From contig NZ_NSLI01000006.1 in assembly GCF_002288825.1 (NCBI RefSeq), positions 1-64,000 on the forward strand: 64,000 nt of DNA, read 5' to 3'. Each line of letters opens with the position of its first letter. Position 1 is the stretch's first letter. This DNA is from Sphingomonas lenta. GTDB taxonomy: Bacteria > Pseudomonadota > Alphaproteobacteria > Sphingomonadales > Sphingomonadaceae. Made by a program: the position numbers and the translations under genes. A model generated the notes under the pieces. That model saw only the letters and a program-made list of their open reading frames with translations. It did not search any database and was not told the DNA's origin. Shown here piece after piece: positions 37,108 to 45,849 of this stretch.

Positions 37108-39428
37108 CAGTGCGCTCCGTGCGAGGCATGGGCGCCCGGGGCGGCCGGTGTTCCGTCCGGGTTGTCGACGGTCGCGACGATGAACTTCTGCATCATGCCG
37201 CTCTCCATGTGGTAGAGGAGATGGCAGTGGAGCGGCCACTCGCCCGCTTCGTCCGCGGTCACCAGCACGGACTGCGTTCTGCCCGGCGCGACGGCGATCA
37301 CATTCTTGTCGGGCAATCGGTCGATGGGCTGTCCGTTCTCGACCTGGAAGAACATGCCGTGCAGATGCATCGGGTGCGCCATCATCGTCTCGTTGACGAA
37401 GGTCACCCGCACGCGGTCGCCGTACTTGACCCGGATCGGCGGAGCTTCGCCGAACTTCGCCCCGTTCAGCGTCCAGATGTACCGCTCCATGTTCCCCGAG
37501 ACCTTCACCACGATCTCCCGGACCGGCGCTCGTGTGTCGCGCTGCGGCTCCGCCGCGCGCAGGTCCCGGACCGAGAGGACGCGCGCGCCATAAGGAGCGC
37601 CGGACGACCAGCCGAACACACGCCCTGATCCGTCTAGGTCACCCTCCCGGGCGAGCGCGGGCATGCCCATTCCGGACATGCCGCTCGTCTCCGACATGCC
37701 GGACATGCCTTGCATCGAAGCGTGGCTCATGCCGCCATGTCCCATGCCGGCCATGTCCATCCCAGCCATCGGGTCGGCGCCGAAGCCGTAGTTGACCGTC
37801 GGGAACGGCGTCCCGCCCGCCGGACGAACCGCCTGCGAGACTGCCGTGCCGATGCGCACGCCCGTCGATGTCGTCGGCTGCGCGCCGGGAGGTGCAGCGT
37901 CAGTGGCGTGGTCCATGCCCGGCATGCCGATCATGGGAGTGTCCGCGGGTGCGGCTGCCTGTCGCTCGCAATGGCCCATCGCCGCGTGCTCGGGCGCGCA
38001 GAACTGGGCGGCGCTGTCCGAACCACCGACCCGCGCTGTCTGTGCATCGCTCATGCCCGGCATCGTCGAGTGATCCATGCCCCCCTCACCGACATTCGGG
38101 GTCGATCGCGTCGATCGAGGCTGCGGCGCGTCGTGGTTCATCCCTGTCATCGCGCCATGGTCCATCTCCTCCATCGGCTGCGGCTGTCGCGCCGCCGCTT
38201 GGTTGAGCTGATCGGTCATGGTGTCCCGAGGCGCCGCCGAGCCCGTCCTGGCGTGATCCGTGCCGTCGGACCTCGCGGCCGCGATCGGCGCTCCATTCAT
38301 GGCCGCCGACATCCGATGCCCCGCATGCGCGCCGCCCGGGGCGGCGGGGGTCGGCCCGCCCATTGCCATGTCACCCATCGCATGGCCCATTTCGCTCATC
38401 AGCAAAACCGGCCGGGGGCGTGCGCCCGGAACGGCCGCGCGCGCGGTCGGGCTGGACGCCAAGGTGGCGAGCACCGAAGCCTTGCGGTCGAGCGTTTCCA
38501 CGTACAGCGGATAGGCCCCATCCTCCTTCGGCTCGACGATCACGTCGTACGTCTCGGCGACCCCGATGCGGAACTCGTCCACCAGCACCGGCTCGACCGC
38601 CCGCCCGTCCGCGGCCACGACCGTCATCGGCAGCCCCGAGGTGCGCACGTCCATGAAGCTCATCGCCGAGCCGTTGACGAATCGGAGGCGGACACGCTCA
38701 CCCGCCCTGAGCTCGAGCCACGGCTTGGCAGCGGTCGGCTTGCCGTTCACGAGCAGCGTATAGTTTCCGACATCCGCGATGTCGGTCGGATCCATTCGCA
38801 TCCGGCCCCAAGCGCGCCGGTCGGCGAGCGTCCGCTTCCACCCGAACTTCCTCGCGTCGGCGAACAGGTCTGGCAGCGTGCGCCGGCTGAAGTTGTAGTA
38901 GCCGGCGTCGCCCTTCAGGTTGCGCAGGATGCGCTCCGGGTCTTCGCGCGTGTGCTCGGACAGCACCACGACGTGCTCGCGGTCCACCCGCTGCGCCGGG
39001 GCGCCGCGCGGCTCGATGACGAACGCGCCGTACTCGCCGATCTGCTCCTGGGTCGCGGAGTGCGCGTGATACCAATAAGTCCCGGTCTGGCGTAGGTCGA
39101 AGGTGTAGGTGAAGGTCTGGCCCGGGTCGATACCGGGGAAGCCGTTGAAGCCCGGCGCGCCGTCCTGATCGCCGGGCAGGAGCAGTCCGTGCCAATGGAT
39201 CGCGGTTCGCTCCTTCATTCGGTTGGTCACGCGGATCGTCGCCCGCTCGCCCTCGGTGAAGCGGAGCACAGGTCCGGGAAGCGAGCCGTTCACGGTGATC
39301 ACATTGTCGCGTCGGCCTGGCTCCACCTCGAGCCGCTGCCTCTCGATCACCAGATCATATGTTCTCGCTTCCGCCACGCCGCTCGCGAGCAGCCCGAACA
39401 GCGCAATCAACATCGTGCGCAGCACCAT
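37107..39428 (-). CDS. pcoA: copper-resistance multicopper oxidase (PcoA/CopA type), Sec-type
   Basis: 773 residues, longer than usual PcoA (about 600). Ordinary Sec signal (LLASGVAEAR), not a twin-arginine one. All four copper motifs are present: HWHGLLLPGDQDG, YWYHAHS, HPMHLHG and HCHLLYHMESGMM. A Met/His-rich insert of about 250 residues (many GMDH/GMSHASM units) precedes the third cupredoxin domain. It oxidises Cu(I) in the periplasm. It is preceded by a TGAGGG-like element with two mismatches (GCAAGGG). The long frame upstream of 39428 is a shadow. Confidence 0.93.
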   Translation of the reverse strand: MVLRTMLIALFGLLASGVAEARTYDLVIERQRLEVEPGRRDNVITVNGSLPGPVLRFTEGERATIRVTNRMKERTAIHWHGLLLPGDQDGAPGFNGFPGIDPGQTFTYTFDLRQTGTYWYHAHSATQEQIGEYGAFVIEPRGAPAQRVDREHVVVLSEHTREDPERILRNLKGDAGYYNFSRRTLPDLFADARKFGWKRTLADRRAWGRMRMDPTDIADVGNYTLLVNGKPTAAKPWLELRAGERVRLRFVNGSAMSFMDVRTSGLPMTVVAADGRAVEPVLVDEFRIGVAETYDVIVEPKEDGAYPLYVETLDRKASVLATLASSPTARAAVPGARPRPVLLMSEMGHAMGDMAMGGPTPAAPGGAHAGHRMSAAMNGAPIAAARSDGTDHARTGSAAPRDTMTDQLNQAAARQPQPMEEMDHGAMTGMNHDAPQPRSTRSTPNVGEGGMDHSTMPGMSDAQTARVGGSDSAAQFCAPEHAAMGHCERQAAAPADTPMIGMPGMDHATDAAPPGAQPTTSTGVRIGTAVSQAVRPAGGTPFPTVNYGFGADPMAGMDMAGMGHGGMSHASMQGMSGMSETSGMSGMGMPALAREGDLDGSGRVFGWSSGAPYGARVLSVRDLRAAEPQRDTRAPVREIVVKVSGNMERYIWTLNGAKFGEAPPIRVKYGDRVRVTFVNETMMAHPMHLHGMFFQVENGQPIDRLPDKNVIAVAPGRTQSVLVTADEAGEWPLHCHLLYHMESGMMQKFIVATVDNPDGTPAAPGAHASHGAH

Positions 39429-39496
39429 ATCCGTCTCCGCCGTTCCAAGCTCGGACGCCGACCGCACCGTTGGGTGCGCCCGATCATCCTTTCTGC

Positions 39497-39524
39497 ATAC
39501 GCACCAGCAACGCATCGCCCTTGC
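39497..39524 (-). promoter_or_regulatory. TGAGGG-like-N15-GCGTAY element (pcoA)
   Basis: Minus strand: GCAAGGG (39518-39524), 15 bp, GCGTAT (39497-39502), 68 bp upstream of pcoA. The left half differs from the other copies at two positions; spacing is identical. Confidence 0.5.
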
Positions 39525-39640
39525 CGTTGCGAAGAAAAGTTCAGCCGCGCAGCCCGAAACCCGGCTCGCCACAGTCAGCGCCGAGCGGGCTTGCGAGATG
39601 CGCGCCAGCCGGAAACTCCGGCTCGGGTGATCGGATCTTG

Positions 39641-39668
39641 GTGAGGGCAAGGCGCGCGCCCTGCGTAC
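39641..39668 (+). promoter_or_regulatory. TGAGGG-N15-GCGTAY element (DUF2231 gene)
   Basis: GTGAGGG (39641-39647), 15 bp, GCGTAC (39663-39668) followed by TGGAT; 30 bp before the start at 39699. Same left half, spacing and GCGTACTGGAT core as the copy before the second oxidase. Confidence 0.65.
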
Positions 39669-39698
39669 TGGATGGAGGAACGGCAGGGAGTTTCGTGC

Positions 39699-40394
39699 AT
39701 GCGCATCGCGATCGGACCGGCTTTGGCCGTCCTGCTGGCCATCGCCGCACAGGCGCCCGCGTCCGCCCACGAGGACAAGAACGCGCTCGGCGCAGGCCCA
39801 GGTCACGAAACCACGACTTCGGTGAACCGCGCGCCCGACCACGCTCGCGGCGGCGCAGCCGCGGGACATGGTCCCGCGGACGCGGCGGTGGGCGGCCAGG
39901 ATATCGCCGGTGACGACGTGGCGGGCCATGGTGATCACGGGCGGCGCGGTGGCACGTTCTGGCAGCGGCTGGCGAGCTGGCTCGGCCGGGTCCATACGGC
40001 GGTGATCCACTTCCCGATCGCGATGCTGATCGGCGCGTTCGCGTTGGAGCTGCTTGGCGTCTGGCGCGGTCGTCCGCAATTCCGGGATGTCTCGCGAGGC
40101 ATGCTGGTCGTGGGCGCGCTCGGAGCTGTCGCGGCCGCGGCTTTGGGCTGGTTTGCCGGCGGCTTTTATCTCACCGACCGCAATCCCGTGCTGATGATCC
40201 ATCGATGGCTCGGCACTACGCTCGCGGTGCTGACCTCGATACTCGCCTATCGGGCGGTGACACGCAGCGCTGCGCCCGGCGAGCGTTCTATCGTCAACCT
40301 CTTGTCGCTCGGGGCGATCGCCGCAGCCGTCGCCGTCCAGGGGTATCTAGGGGGCTCGTTCATGCACGGCGGCCTCGACCACCTGGCCTTTTGA
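39699..40394 (+). CDS. DUF2231-type membrane protein with His-rich periplasmic part
   Basis: 231 residues starting MRIAIGPALAVLLAIAAQ, with GGGAG at 39686-39690. Signal peptide, then a His/Gly-rich stretch (GHETTTS, GHGPADAA, GHGDHGRRGG), then four membrane segments starting VHTAVIHFPIAMLIGAFALELLG, the DUF2231 signature with conserved His. The family may bind haem. A role in copper stress is inferred from promoter and position. Confidence 0.8.
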   Translation: MRIAIGPALAVLLAIAAQAPASAHEDKNALGAGPGHETTTSVNRAPDHARGGAAAGHGPADAAVGGQDIAGDDVAGHGDHGRRGGTFWQRLASWLGRVHTAVIHFPIAMLIGAFALELLGVWRGRPQFRDVSRGMLVVGALGAVAAAALGWFAGGFYLTDRNPVLMIHRWLGTTLAVLTSILAYRAVTRSAAPGERSIVNLLSLGAIAAAVAVQGYLGGSFMHGGLDHLAF

Positions 40395-40489
40395 GGACGA
40401 CGCGCGGTGCCGAGTGTCCCCGATCTGAGCAGCCAGCCAGTGCGCGACATCCGAGCCACCGGCCGCCTTCGGGAGCGGATCGCCCTCTC

Positions 40490-41221
40490 ATGAGCACGGT
40501 CGGGGAATCTGCCGCGCACCAAGCGTCATCGCCCATGTACCGGCGCATCAAGGAGCACATCCTTGAGCATATCCTTGCAGGCGACTGGAGCGCGGGCGAC
40601 AGGATCCCGTCCGAGCATGAGCTCAAGGATCAATTTCGCGTGTCCCGGATGACCGTACATCGGGCGCTGCGCGAACTGGTCGACGAAGGCTACGTGTCCC
40701 GGGTAGTCGGGGCCGGCACCTATGTGATGGATCGGCGCGTGGCGGCGGCGACCATGGCGGTCCATGATCTGTGCGAGGAGGCCCGCCGGAGCGGACGCCG
40801 ATGTCGGACGAAGTTGCTTGCCTTATCTCACGGCACTGTTTGGCCAGAGATCGCCGCCCGGTTGGGAGTAGCGTCGGGGTCGAGCGTCTCCCACGTTGTG
40901 ATCGTACGCTGGGTCGATAATTGGCCCGTGCAACTGGAAGAACGCTGGGTCGCGTCGGCGCGCGCACCATCCTTCCTTACGCAGGATCTGACGGATGAAA
41001 CGCCTGCGGCCGTCCTAGGTCGCCTTCTCCCGGCCATTTCGTTCGATTTCGAGGTGCGGGCGGTGATGCCGCGTCGCCGGATAAGAACCATCCTGGCTCT
41101 CGGTGCCGAAGAGCCCGCGCTCCTGGTCACCGAGACCGCGACCCTTGATGGAGAGATCGTCTCGGTCGCCGACCTCCACCACCCGGCCAGCCGTTACGCG
41201 CTGCCCGGGCGGTTCTTGTGA
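40490..41221 (+). CDS. GntR-family regulator, HutC subfamily
   Basis: 243 residues. N-terminal winged helix (MYRRIKEHILEHILAGDWSAGDRIPSE, RVSRMTVHRALRELVDEGYV, GAGTYV) is classic GntR; the C-terminal UTRA-type ligand domain (VVIVRWVDNWPVQLEERWV, ETATLDGEIVSVADL) puts it in the HutC group. GntR/HutC operators follow GTNTANAC. Six boxes near that pattern lie next to metal genes here, making it a candidate regulator. It points away from the Csp-like gene, which converges on it. Confidence 0.88.
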   Translation: MSTVGESAAHQASSPMYRRIKEHILEHILAGDWSAGDRIPSEHELKDQFRVSRMTVHRALRELVDEGYVSRVVGAGTYVMDRRVAAATMAVHDLCEEARRSGRRCRTKLLALSHGTVWPEIAARLGVASGSSVSHVVIVRWVDNWPVQLEERWVASARAPSFLTQDLTDETPAAVLGRLLPAISFDFEVRAVMPRRRIRTILALGAEEPALLVTETATLDGEIVSVADLHHPASRYALPGRFL

Positions 41222-41231
41222 TGAGCGGCGC

Positions 41232-41642
41232 TTAGGCGGCGACGCTCAATGAAGCGAGCGCGTCGTTGCAAGCCTGCTCGCAGCGCCGGCAAGCCTCCGC
41301 GCAGATGCGGCAATGCTCGTGCATGGAGGCGTGACGCTCGCACTCGTCGCCGCACCGGCGGCACGCGATGGCGCAAGCCTGGATCATGGGCACCAGCAGC
41401 TCGACATTGCCGCCCGTCCGGCGGGACGAGGTCGAACCCGTCGCCGCGCACACGTCGGCGCAGTCCAGATTCAATCGAATGCACTGCCGAAGCTCGGCAA
41501 CCATATCCTCCGCGATGCAGGCGTCCGCACAGGTGGTGCACGTCTGCGCACAGGAATAGCACTCCTCTACGCACCGGATCAGCGCCTCATTCGTGTCTCC
41601 GCGGACGTCCGGATGTGTCGAGATGATCTGATGGGCGTGCAT
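41232..41642 (-). CDS. cysteine-rich four-helix copper-storage protein, Csp-like
   Basis: 136 residues with 18 cysteines (positions 24, 28, 31, 35, 38, 42, 54, 61, 65, 90, 94, 97, 101, 111, 114, 118, 121, 125), mostly spaced 3-4 apart as they would line the inside of a helix bundle (e.g. CVEECYSCAQTCTTCADAC). This is the Csp / DUF326 pattern. No signal peptide, so a cytosolic Csp3-like Cu(I) store is likely. GTCTAGAC-type boxes lie about 105-125 bp upstream. Confidence 0.9.
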   Translation of the reverse strand: MHAHQIISTHPDVRGDTNEALIRCVEECYSCAQTCTTCADACIAEDMVAELRQCIRLNLDCADVCAATGSTSSRRTGGNVELLVPMIQACAIACRRCGDECERHASMHEHCRICAEACRRCEQACNDALASLSVAA

Positions 41643-41745
41643 CGGCTTTCTCCTGATGATGCGTTGCTAGAACTACGGCTACGCCAATGGCCCGAGCGGC
41701 TGAAGGTTGCGGACCCTACGCGGCGATCGCGAGCGATCCGCAATC

Positions 41746-41767
41746 GGTCTAGACATCTGGCTAGACG
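41746..41767. promoter_or_regulatory. tandem GTCTAGAC / GGCTAGAC boxes (site 3)
   Basis: GTCTAGAC (41747-41754) is a perfect GTNTANAC palindrome; GGCTAGAC (41759-41766) follows 4 bp later. They lie upstream of the Csp-like gene (-) and also upstream of the acyltransferase (+). Confidence 0.55.
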
Positions 41768-41898
41768 CATGACGGAGGACGCCAGCCGCCCGACCAATCC
41801 GCCGGCTCTAACAATCTGAAACTCCGGCGGGTTCCCGCAGCGGTTCCCGGAAGGAGACGGCCGATACGGAGTGGCGGCGACCAGGGTCTTCACAGCTC

Positions 41899-43140
41899 GT
41901 GCGCTCGCGACGAGATGACGTTGTGCACACAGACGATCGCCAATTGCCGACCGGATCACCAAGGCAAGCAAACTACAGCGCCGCGCCTTCCGGCGCCGTT
42001 CACGTCCGCGAGATCGGCGACCCGTCGCATCTATACATGGACGGGCTGCGGGCGCTGCTCGCGATCACCGTCGTATTCGGCCACGCATGGATTCTGATTA
42101 TCGAGGACTACGCCCCGACCTCCAGCCTGCTGGTCCAGTCGCTCTACGGCCTTGCGGGCTTCGCGCACGCAGCGGTGATCCTGTTCTTCGTGCTCAGCGG
42201 CTACTGGATCACGCGCAGCGTCGTGAGACGCGTCGATGTGGGATGGTCTTGGCGAACCTACCTCGTGGACCGCTCCGCCCGGCTCGCAGTCGTGCTCGTG
42301 CCGGCGCTCGTCCTAGGCGGGATTCTCGACGCCGTCGGCGTGTGGATCGTCGAGTCCCCGACGCATCTCGGTCGGACCGGAAGCTGGGTCCTTCGCAAGA
42401 ACGTTGAAGCGGATCTATCGATCGCCACGCTGCTATCCAATCTTCTGTTCCTCCAGAGCATCGTCGCGCAGCCGTTCGGAACTAACGGTCCGCTCTGGAG
42501 CGTAGCGGTCGAGTTCTGGTGCTATGTCTGGTTCCCGGCGCTCTGGCTGCTGTTCAGGTACCGGCGACCGTCATGGGCCGTCCTGACGCTGGTTCTCGCG
42601 GCCGCTGCTCCGCAGCTGATGAGCTACTTTGCGATTTGGCTCTGCGGATCAGGACTGTTTTTCCTCGAGCGCAAACTAGTCTCGGACCAAAATCGGGGCG
42701 ACGCGGGCCGGCTCACGATGATGGTAGCGGTCGCGGCCTTCGCGGCGGCGTTGGCGTGGAACCGTTCTGGCACCTCTTTCCCGGCCGACCTGGTGCTCGC
42801 AGCTACATTCTCGGCTGTCCTGCTCGCGCTCAGGGTCAATCGCCCCGCCTTTCCTCGGCGTCTCGCTCCGCTGGCCGGCTTCGGTGCGCGGGCGAGCTTC
42901 TCGCTCTATGCGACCCACTTTCCCCTTGTCGCGCTCCTCGCAGGGTTTGTGGTCGGAAGCCGCCGGCTGCCGCCGTCGCCCACGAACATGGCGATCGTCG
43001 CCGGTGCTGTTTTCGGCTCTCTGCTTGCGGCGAGCCTTTTCGCCCGGCTGACCGAGGCGAAAACCGAGCGCGTCCGCGTTGTCGCTCAGCGGCTGCTACA
43101 ACCTCGATGGGGCAAAGACGATGCGATCGCAAAGGCCTGA
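41899..43140 (+). CDS. acyltransferase family 3 membrane protein
   Basis: 413 residues (GTG at 41899). About ten hydrophobic segments; the OafA/OPGC motifs are visible: YMDGLRALLAITVVFGHAW near the start with the catalytic-type His, FFVLSGYWIT, then WSVAVEFWCYVWFP. Such enzymes O-acylate surface polysaccharides, lipids or antibiotics. The substrate is not deducible. It has no obvious copper link and may be cargo. A shorter start at residue 47 (MDGLRA) is possible. Confidence 0.85.
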   Translation: MRSRRDDVVHTDDRQLPTGSPRQANYSAAPSGAVHVREIGDPSHLYMDGLRALLAITVVFGHAWILIIEDYAPTSSLLVQSLYGLAGFAHAAVILFFVLSGYWITRSVVRRVDVGWSWRTYLVDRSARLAVVLVPALVLGGILDAVGVWIVESPTHLGRTGSWVLRKNVEADLSIATLLSNLLFLQSIVAQPFGTNGPLWSVAVEFWCYVWFPALWLLFRYRRPSWAVLTLVLAAAAPQLMSYFAIWLCGSGLFFLERKLVSDQNRGDAGRLTMMVAVAAFAAALAWNRSGTSFPADLVLAATFSAVLLALRVNRPAFPRRLAPLAGFGARASFSLYATHFPLVALLAGFVVGSRRLPPSPTNMAIVAGAVFGSLLAASLFARLTEAKTERVRVVAQRLLQPRWGKDDAIAKA

Positions 43141-43562
43141 CTCAATTGTCGGAAAGCATGCATTGCTAGCAACTCCGCAGTAGCGAGGCCAAGCAGACTT
43201 CGTTTGCCCGGCCCGGCGAGACAAGCGACCGGCTTGCTGCAGGCGGCAGAACACTCCGCGAACGATTCGACACGGAGCAGGCGCAGTGCCCGAGCGGTCT
43301 CCAACGTCACATTCACCCGCCGCAACCGCGAGCACGCCGATCCGTTGATCGCTCGCGATCGCGATCTGACCCGACGTAGCATACGACATGCGAAGAGCAT
43401 TGGGAACTCGCTACCGCGCCTCCCGCACCTGCGCGGGACGAGTAAATTGCCCTGCGTCTCGCCACGAGCTGACTGCATATCAGTGGGTCGGTGGCCGACA
43501 TCGTCGCCGCTCGCTCAGACCCTCGACATATTCCGTTGCAGTGGAGCCGGTCGAAGTGAACG
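43141..43562. other. intergenic, nothing recognised
   Basis: About 420 bp between the acyltransferase stop and the IS target duplication. No supported gene or motif. Confidence 0.4.
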
Positions 43563-43584
43563 CCACTGACGTGACCCCCGACTT

Positions 43585-44478
43585 TCATCCAGCCGGAACC
43601 AGAGACCGACGGGTGTTCTGATGCAAAGCAACGGCCCGGGCTAGCCCGGGCCGTTGCTTTTCGATCTCCGCGGCGAAGGCCGCCGGGGTGACGTAGCCGA
43701 GCGACGAGTGAGGCCGCTCGGTGTTGTAGTCGTGAACCCAGGCCGCGATCGTCGCACGGGCGTGGGCGAGGCTCGTGAACAGCGTCTCGTTCAGGAGCTC
43801 GTCCCGCATCCGGCCGTTGAAGCTCTCGACGTATCCGTTTTGCATCGGCCGGCCTGGGGCGATGTAGTGCCAGCCGGTGCCTGTCTCGCCCGACCAAGTG
43901 AGGACGGCGTTGGAGGTCAGCTCGGTCCCGTTGTCGCTGACGATGGTGGTTGGCCGACCCCGTTCCGCCACCAGCATGGTCAACTCGCGCACGACCCGCC
44001 GGCCGGAGATCGAGGTGTCGACCACAGCCGCCAGGCACTCCCGCGTGATGTCGTCTACGACGTTGAGCACCCGGAAGCGTCGCCCGGTCGCGAGCTGGTC
44101 GTGGACGAAGTCTAGGCTCCAGCGTTGGTTGGGCAGCGCCAGGACCGGCGCTGGCGCCCGCGTGCCGGTGGCGCGCTTGCGACCTCGCCTGCGCCGGACG
44201 GTGAGCCCTTCCTCGCGATAAAGCCGCTGAACCTTCTTCCTGTTGACCGCGCGGCCCTCGCGCCGGAGCAGGATGTGCAGCCGACGATAGCCGAACCGCC
44301 GACGCTCCCCGGCCAACTCACGCAAGCGGCCCCGCAGGTCCGCGTCGTCCGGCTTGCATGAGCGGTAGCGCATGCTCTTCCGGTCGGCCCCGATGACCGT
44401 GCAGGCGCGGCGCTCGCTCATGGCGAACGCGGTCCGGAGATGCGCGACCGCCTCCCGCTGAGCGGCCGCGCCTACCAC
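43585..44478 (-). CDS. IS3-family transposase OrfB (expressed by -1 frameshift)
   Basis: 298 codons counted from the slip site. The HTH_21/rve-type integrase has the DDE residues in WSLDFVHDQ (first Asp), [10 protein letters not shown] (second Asp) and [15 protein letters not shown] (Glu), with the terminal [14 protein letters not shown]. The open frame extends upstream to 44658 without coding character. It joins orfA through the A6G heptamer at 44478-44484, giving OrfAB. It looks intact. Confidence 0.92.
   Translation of the reverse strand: MVGAAAQREAVAHLRTAFAMSERRACTVIGADRKSMRYRSCKPDDADLRGRLRELAGERRRFGYRRLHILLRREGRAVNRKKVQRLYREEGLTVRRRRGRKRATGTRAPAPVLALPNQRWSLDFVHDQLATGRRFRVLNVVDDITRECLAAVVDTSISGRRVVRELTMLVAERGRPTTIVSDNGTELTSNAVLTWSGETGTGWHYIAPGRPMQNGYVESFNGRMRDELLNETLFTSLAHARATIAAWVHDYNTERPHSSLGYVTPAAFAAEIEKQRPGLARAVALHQNTRRSLVPAG
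43625..43660. terminator. 36-bp perfect palindrome in the 3' end of orfB
   Basis: AAAGCAACGGCCCGGG, centre CTAG, then the exact complement, with one further T. It lies inside the last codons of orfB and can form a GC-rich hairpin ending in a T-run, so it probably terminates transcription leaving or entering the IS. Confidence 0.75.
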
Positions 44479-44738
44479 TTTTTTGCGAGCAGGTCCTTCA
44501 GACCCGCATTGTCCAACATCGCGTCGGCCAGGAGCCGCTTCAGCCTGGCGTTCTCGTCTTCGAGCGCCCGGAGCCGCTTCGCCTCCGACACCTCCAGCCC
44601 GCCGTACTTGGCCTTCCAGGCGTAAAAGGTCGCGCTCGACATCCCGTGCCGACGGCACAGGTCCAGCACCACCGCGCCCGCCTCGGCCTCCTTCAGGATG
44701 CCGATGATCTGCTCTTCCGTGAACCGCTTCCGCTTCAT
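44472..44738 (-). CDS. IS3-family transposase OrfA
   Basis: 88 residues. N-terminal HTH ([37 protein letters not shown]) and a C-terminal leucine-zipper-like helix ([20 protein letters not shown]). It ends GCA AAA AAG TGG TAG: the heptamer A-AAA-AAG in frame is the canonical -1 slip signal, after which reading continues as VVGAAAQRE into orfB. Confidence 0.92.
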   Translation of the reverse strand: MKRKRFTEEQIIGILKEAEAGAVVLDLCRRHGMSSATFYAWKAKYGGLEVSEAKRLRALEDENARLKRLLADAMLDNAGLKDLLAKKW

Positions 44739-44837
44739 GTCCGTCCCTCCGCTTGGGGCCGGACTCTAGCTCCAGGTGGAGGAAAAAACGGGGGTCACGT
44801 CACCACGTGGCCAAGCGCAAGCGGACCGAGGAAGGGC

Positions 44838-45746
44838 TTACGGCCGACGGCGCCCCTGACGCGCCCTCGCGGCAATACTGGTGAGCAGCATGTGCGGTAC
44901 CGTGAGGGCGGCGAGCCATATGAAGACCGTACGCACGGCGGCGACCTCTGGTGTCGCGCCGTCGACCAGAAGGGTGTATCCGGCCGCCGCCATCGCCGCT
45001 GCTGCGAAACTCAACGGCGCAGCGTTACGTAGAAGGTGGAGCGGGCTCTCTCCCGTCTCTCGACCCGCCTCGATCATCGCCCGCGGCGCATGGACCAGGC
45101 AGAAGAATAATGTGAACGACAGGAGCGGGCTCAGCGCCACTGCCACTGCGGTCAGCGCCGCCGACTCCAATGAGGCGGATGCACGCGTCAGAGCCGTGCG
45201 AGTCAGATAAGCGACGAGCGCCGGCACCCATGCCCACGCGGCCGGCCCGCGCAGGATAGTAGCCAGTGCCGCGCCGTCGGTGCCCGCCATCCATCCGAAG
45301 ATCATGTCGATGTCGCCGGGATGTGCGAGCGCCGGCGCGACGATCGGAATACCGCCCCGCGCGAACCGCTCGACCACCAGCCATGCTCCATGTGAGTTCG
45401 CTTCGCCGAAGTGCGCCCACGACAAAGCCAAGAAGAGGGCAAGCCCGACCACCGGCAATGCGCACCACAGCGCCACCATCGCGGCTGCGGCGCCGATATA
45501 GGCGCCGGCGAATGGCAGCGGCCAAGCAGCACCGAAGCTCGGAGTTAGCACTTCCCGCCCTGCTCGATGATCAAGCCCGCCGTGTGGCGTGCCGACCAGC
45601 ACGACACCCGCTACCAATACTGCCACCTGCATGGGCAAGTCGGGTTCGCCGAGCACCGTCCCGAACACGGCAGCGACGAGGAGCAGCCCGACCGCTACAG
45701 TGCGGTGCCGATCGAGAGCACTTCGTGCGTCTACTGCTGCCTCCAC
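44838..45746 (-). CDS. blh: Brp/Blh-family beta-carotene 15,15'-dioxygenase
   Basis: 302 residues (GTG start), multi-pass membrane protein. Conserved His motifs of the Brp/Blh family: GTPHGGLDH (His55, His60), SWAHFGEAN (His112), LVHAPRAM (His219) and VPHMLLT (His285). The enzyme cleaves beta-carotene to retinal, the chromophore of the rhodopsin encoded divergently 103 bp away. The third motif has only one of the usual two histidines. No carotenoid genes are nearby, so beta-carotene must come from elsewhere in the genome. An IS sits 36 bp past its stop. Confidence 0.88.
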   Translation of the reverse strand: MEAAVDARSALDRHRTVAVGLLLVAAVFGTVLGEPDLPMQVAVLVAGVVLVGTPHGGLDHRAGREVLTPSFGAAWPLPFAGAYIGAAAAMVALWCALPVVGLALFLALSWAHFGEANSHGAWLVVERFARGGIPIVAPALAHPGDIDMIFGWMAGTDGAALATILRGPAAWAWVPALVAYLTRTALTRASASLESAALTAVAVALSPLLSFTLFFCLVHAPRAMIEAGRETGESPLHLLRNAAPLSFAAAAMAAAGYTLLVDGATPEVAAVRTVFIWLAALTVPHMLLTSIAARARQGRRRP

Positions 45747-45849
45747 AGACGATCGACGGTCGACAGAGCGTAAAGTTGCGACTGACCTGAACCGTCGGTG
45801 CCGTCGGGTCGTTTCGCCGGTCGTTCATATTTCAACGGAGGCGACAAGC

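Larger units (their letters stand above)
43567..44802 (-). mobile_element. complete IS3-family element (IS407-like), 1,236 bp
   Basis: Terminal inverted repeats begin TGACGTGACCCCCG at 43567 and end with its complement at 44802, with further matching positions inside. The element is flanked by the 4-bp direct repeat CCAC (43563-43566 and 44803-44806), the target duplication size of the IS407 subgroup. It carries orfA and orfB on the minus strand with an A-AAA-AAG frameshift signal. Intact ends and duplication suggest a recent insertion, 36 bp beyond the 3' end of the blh gene. Confidence 0.92.
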
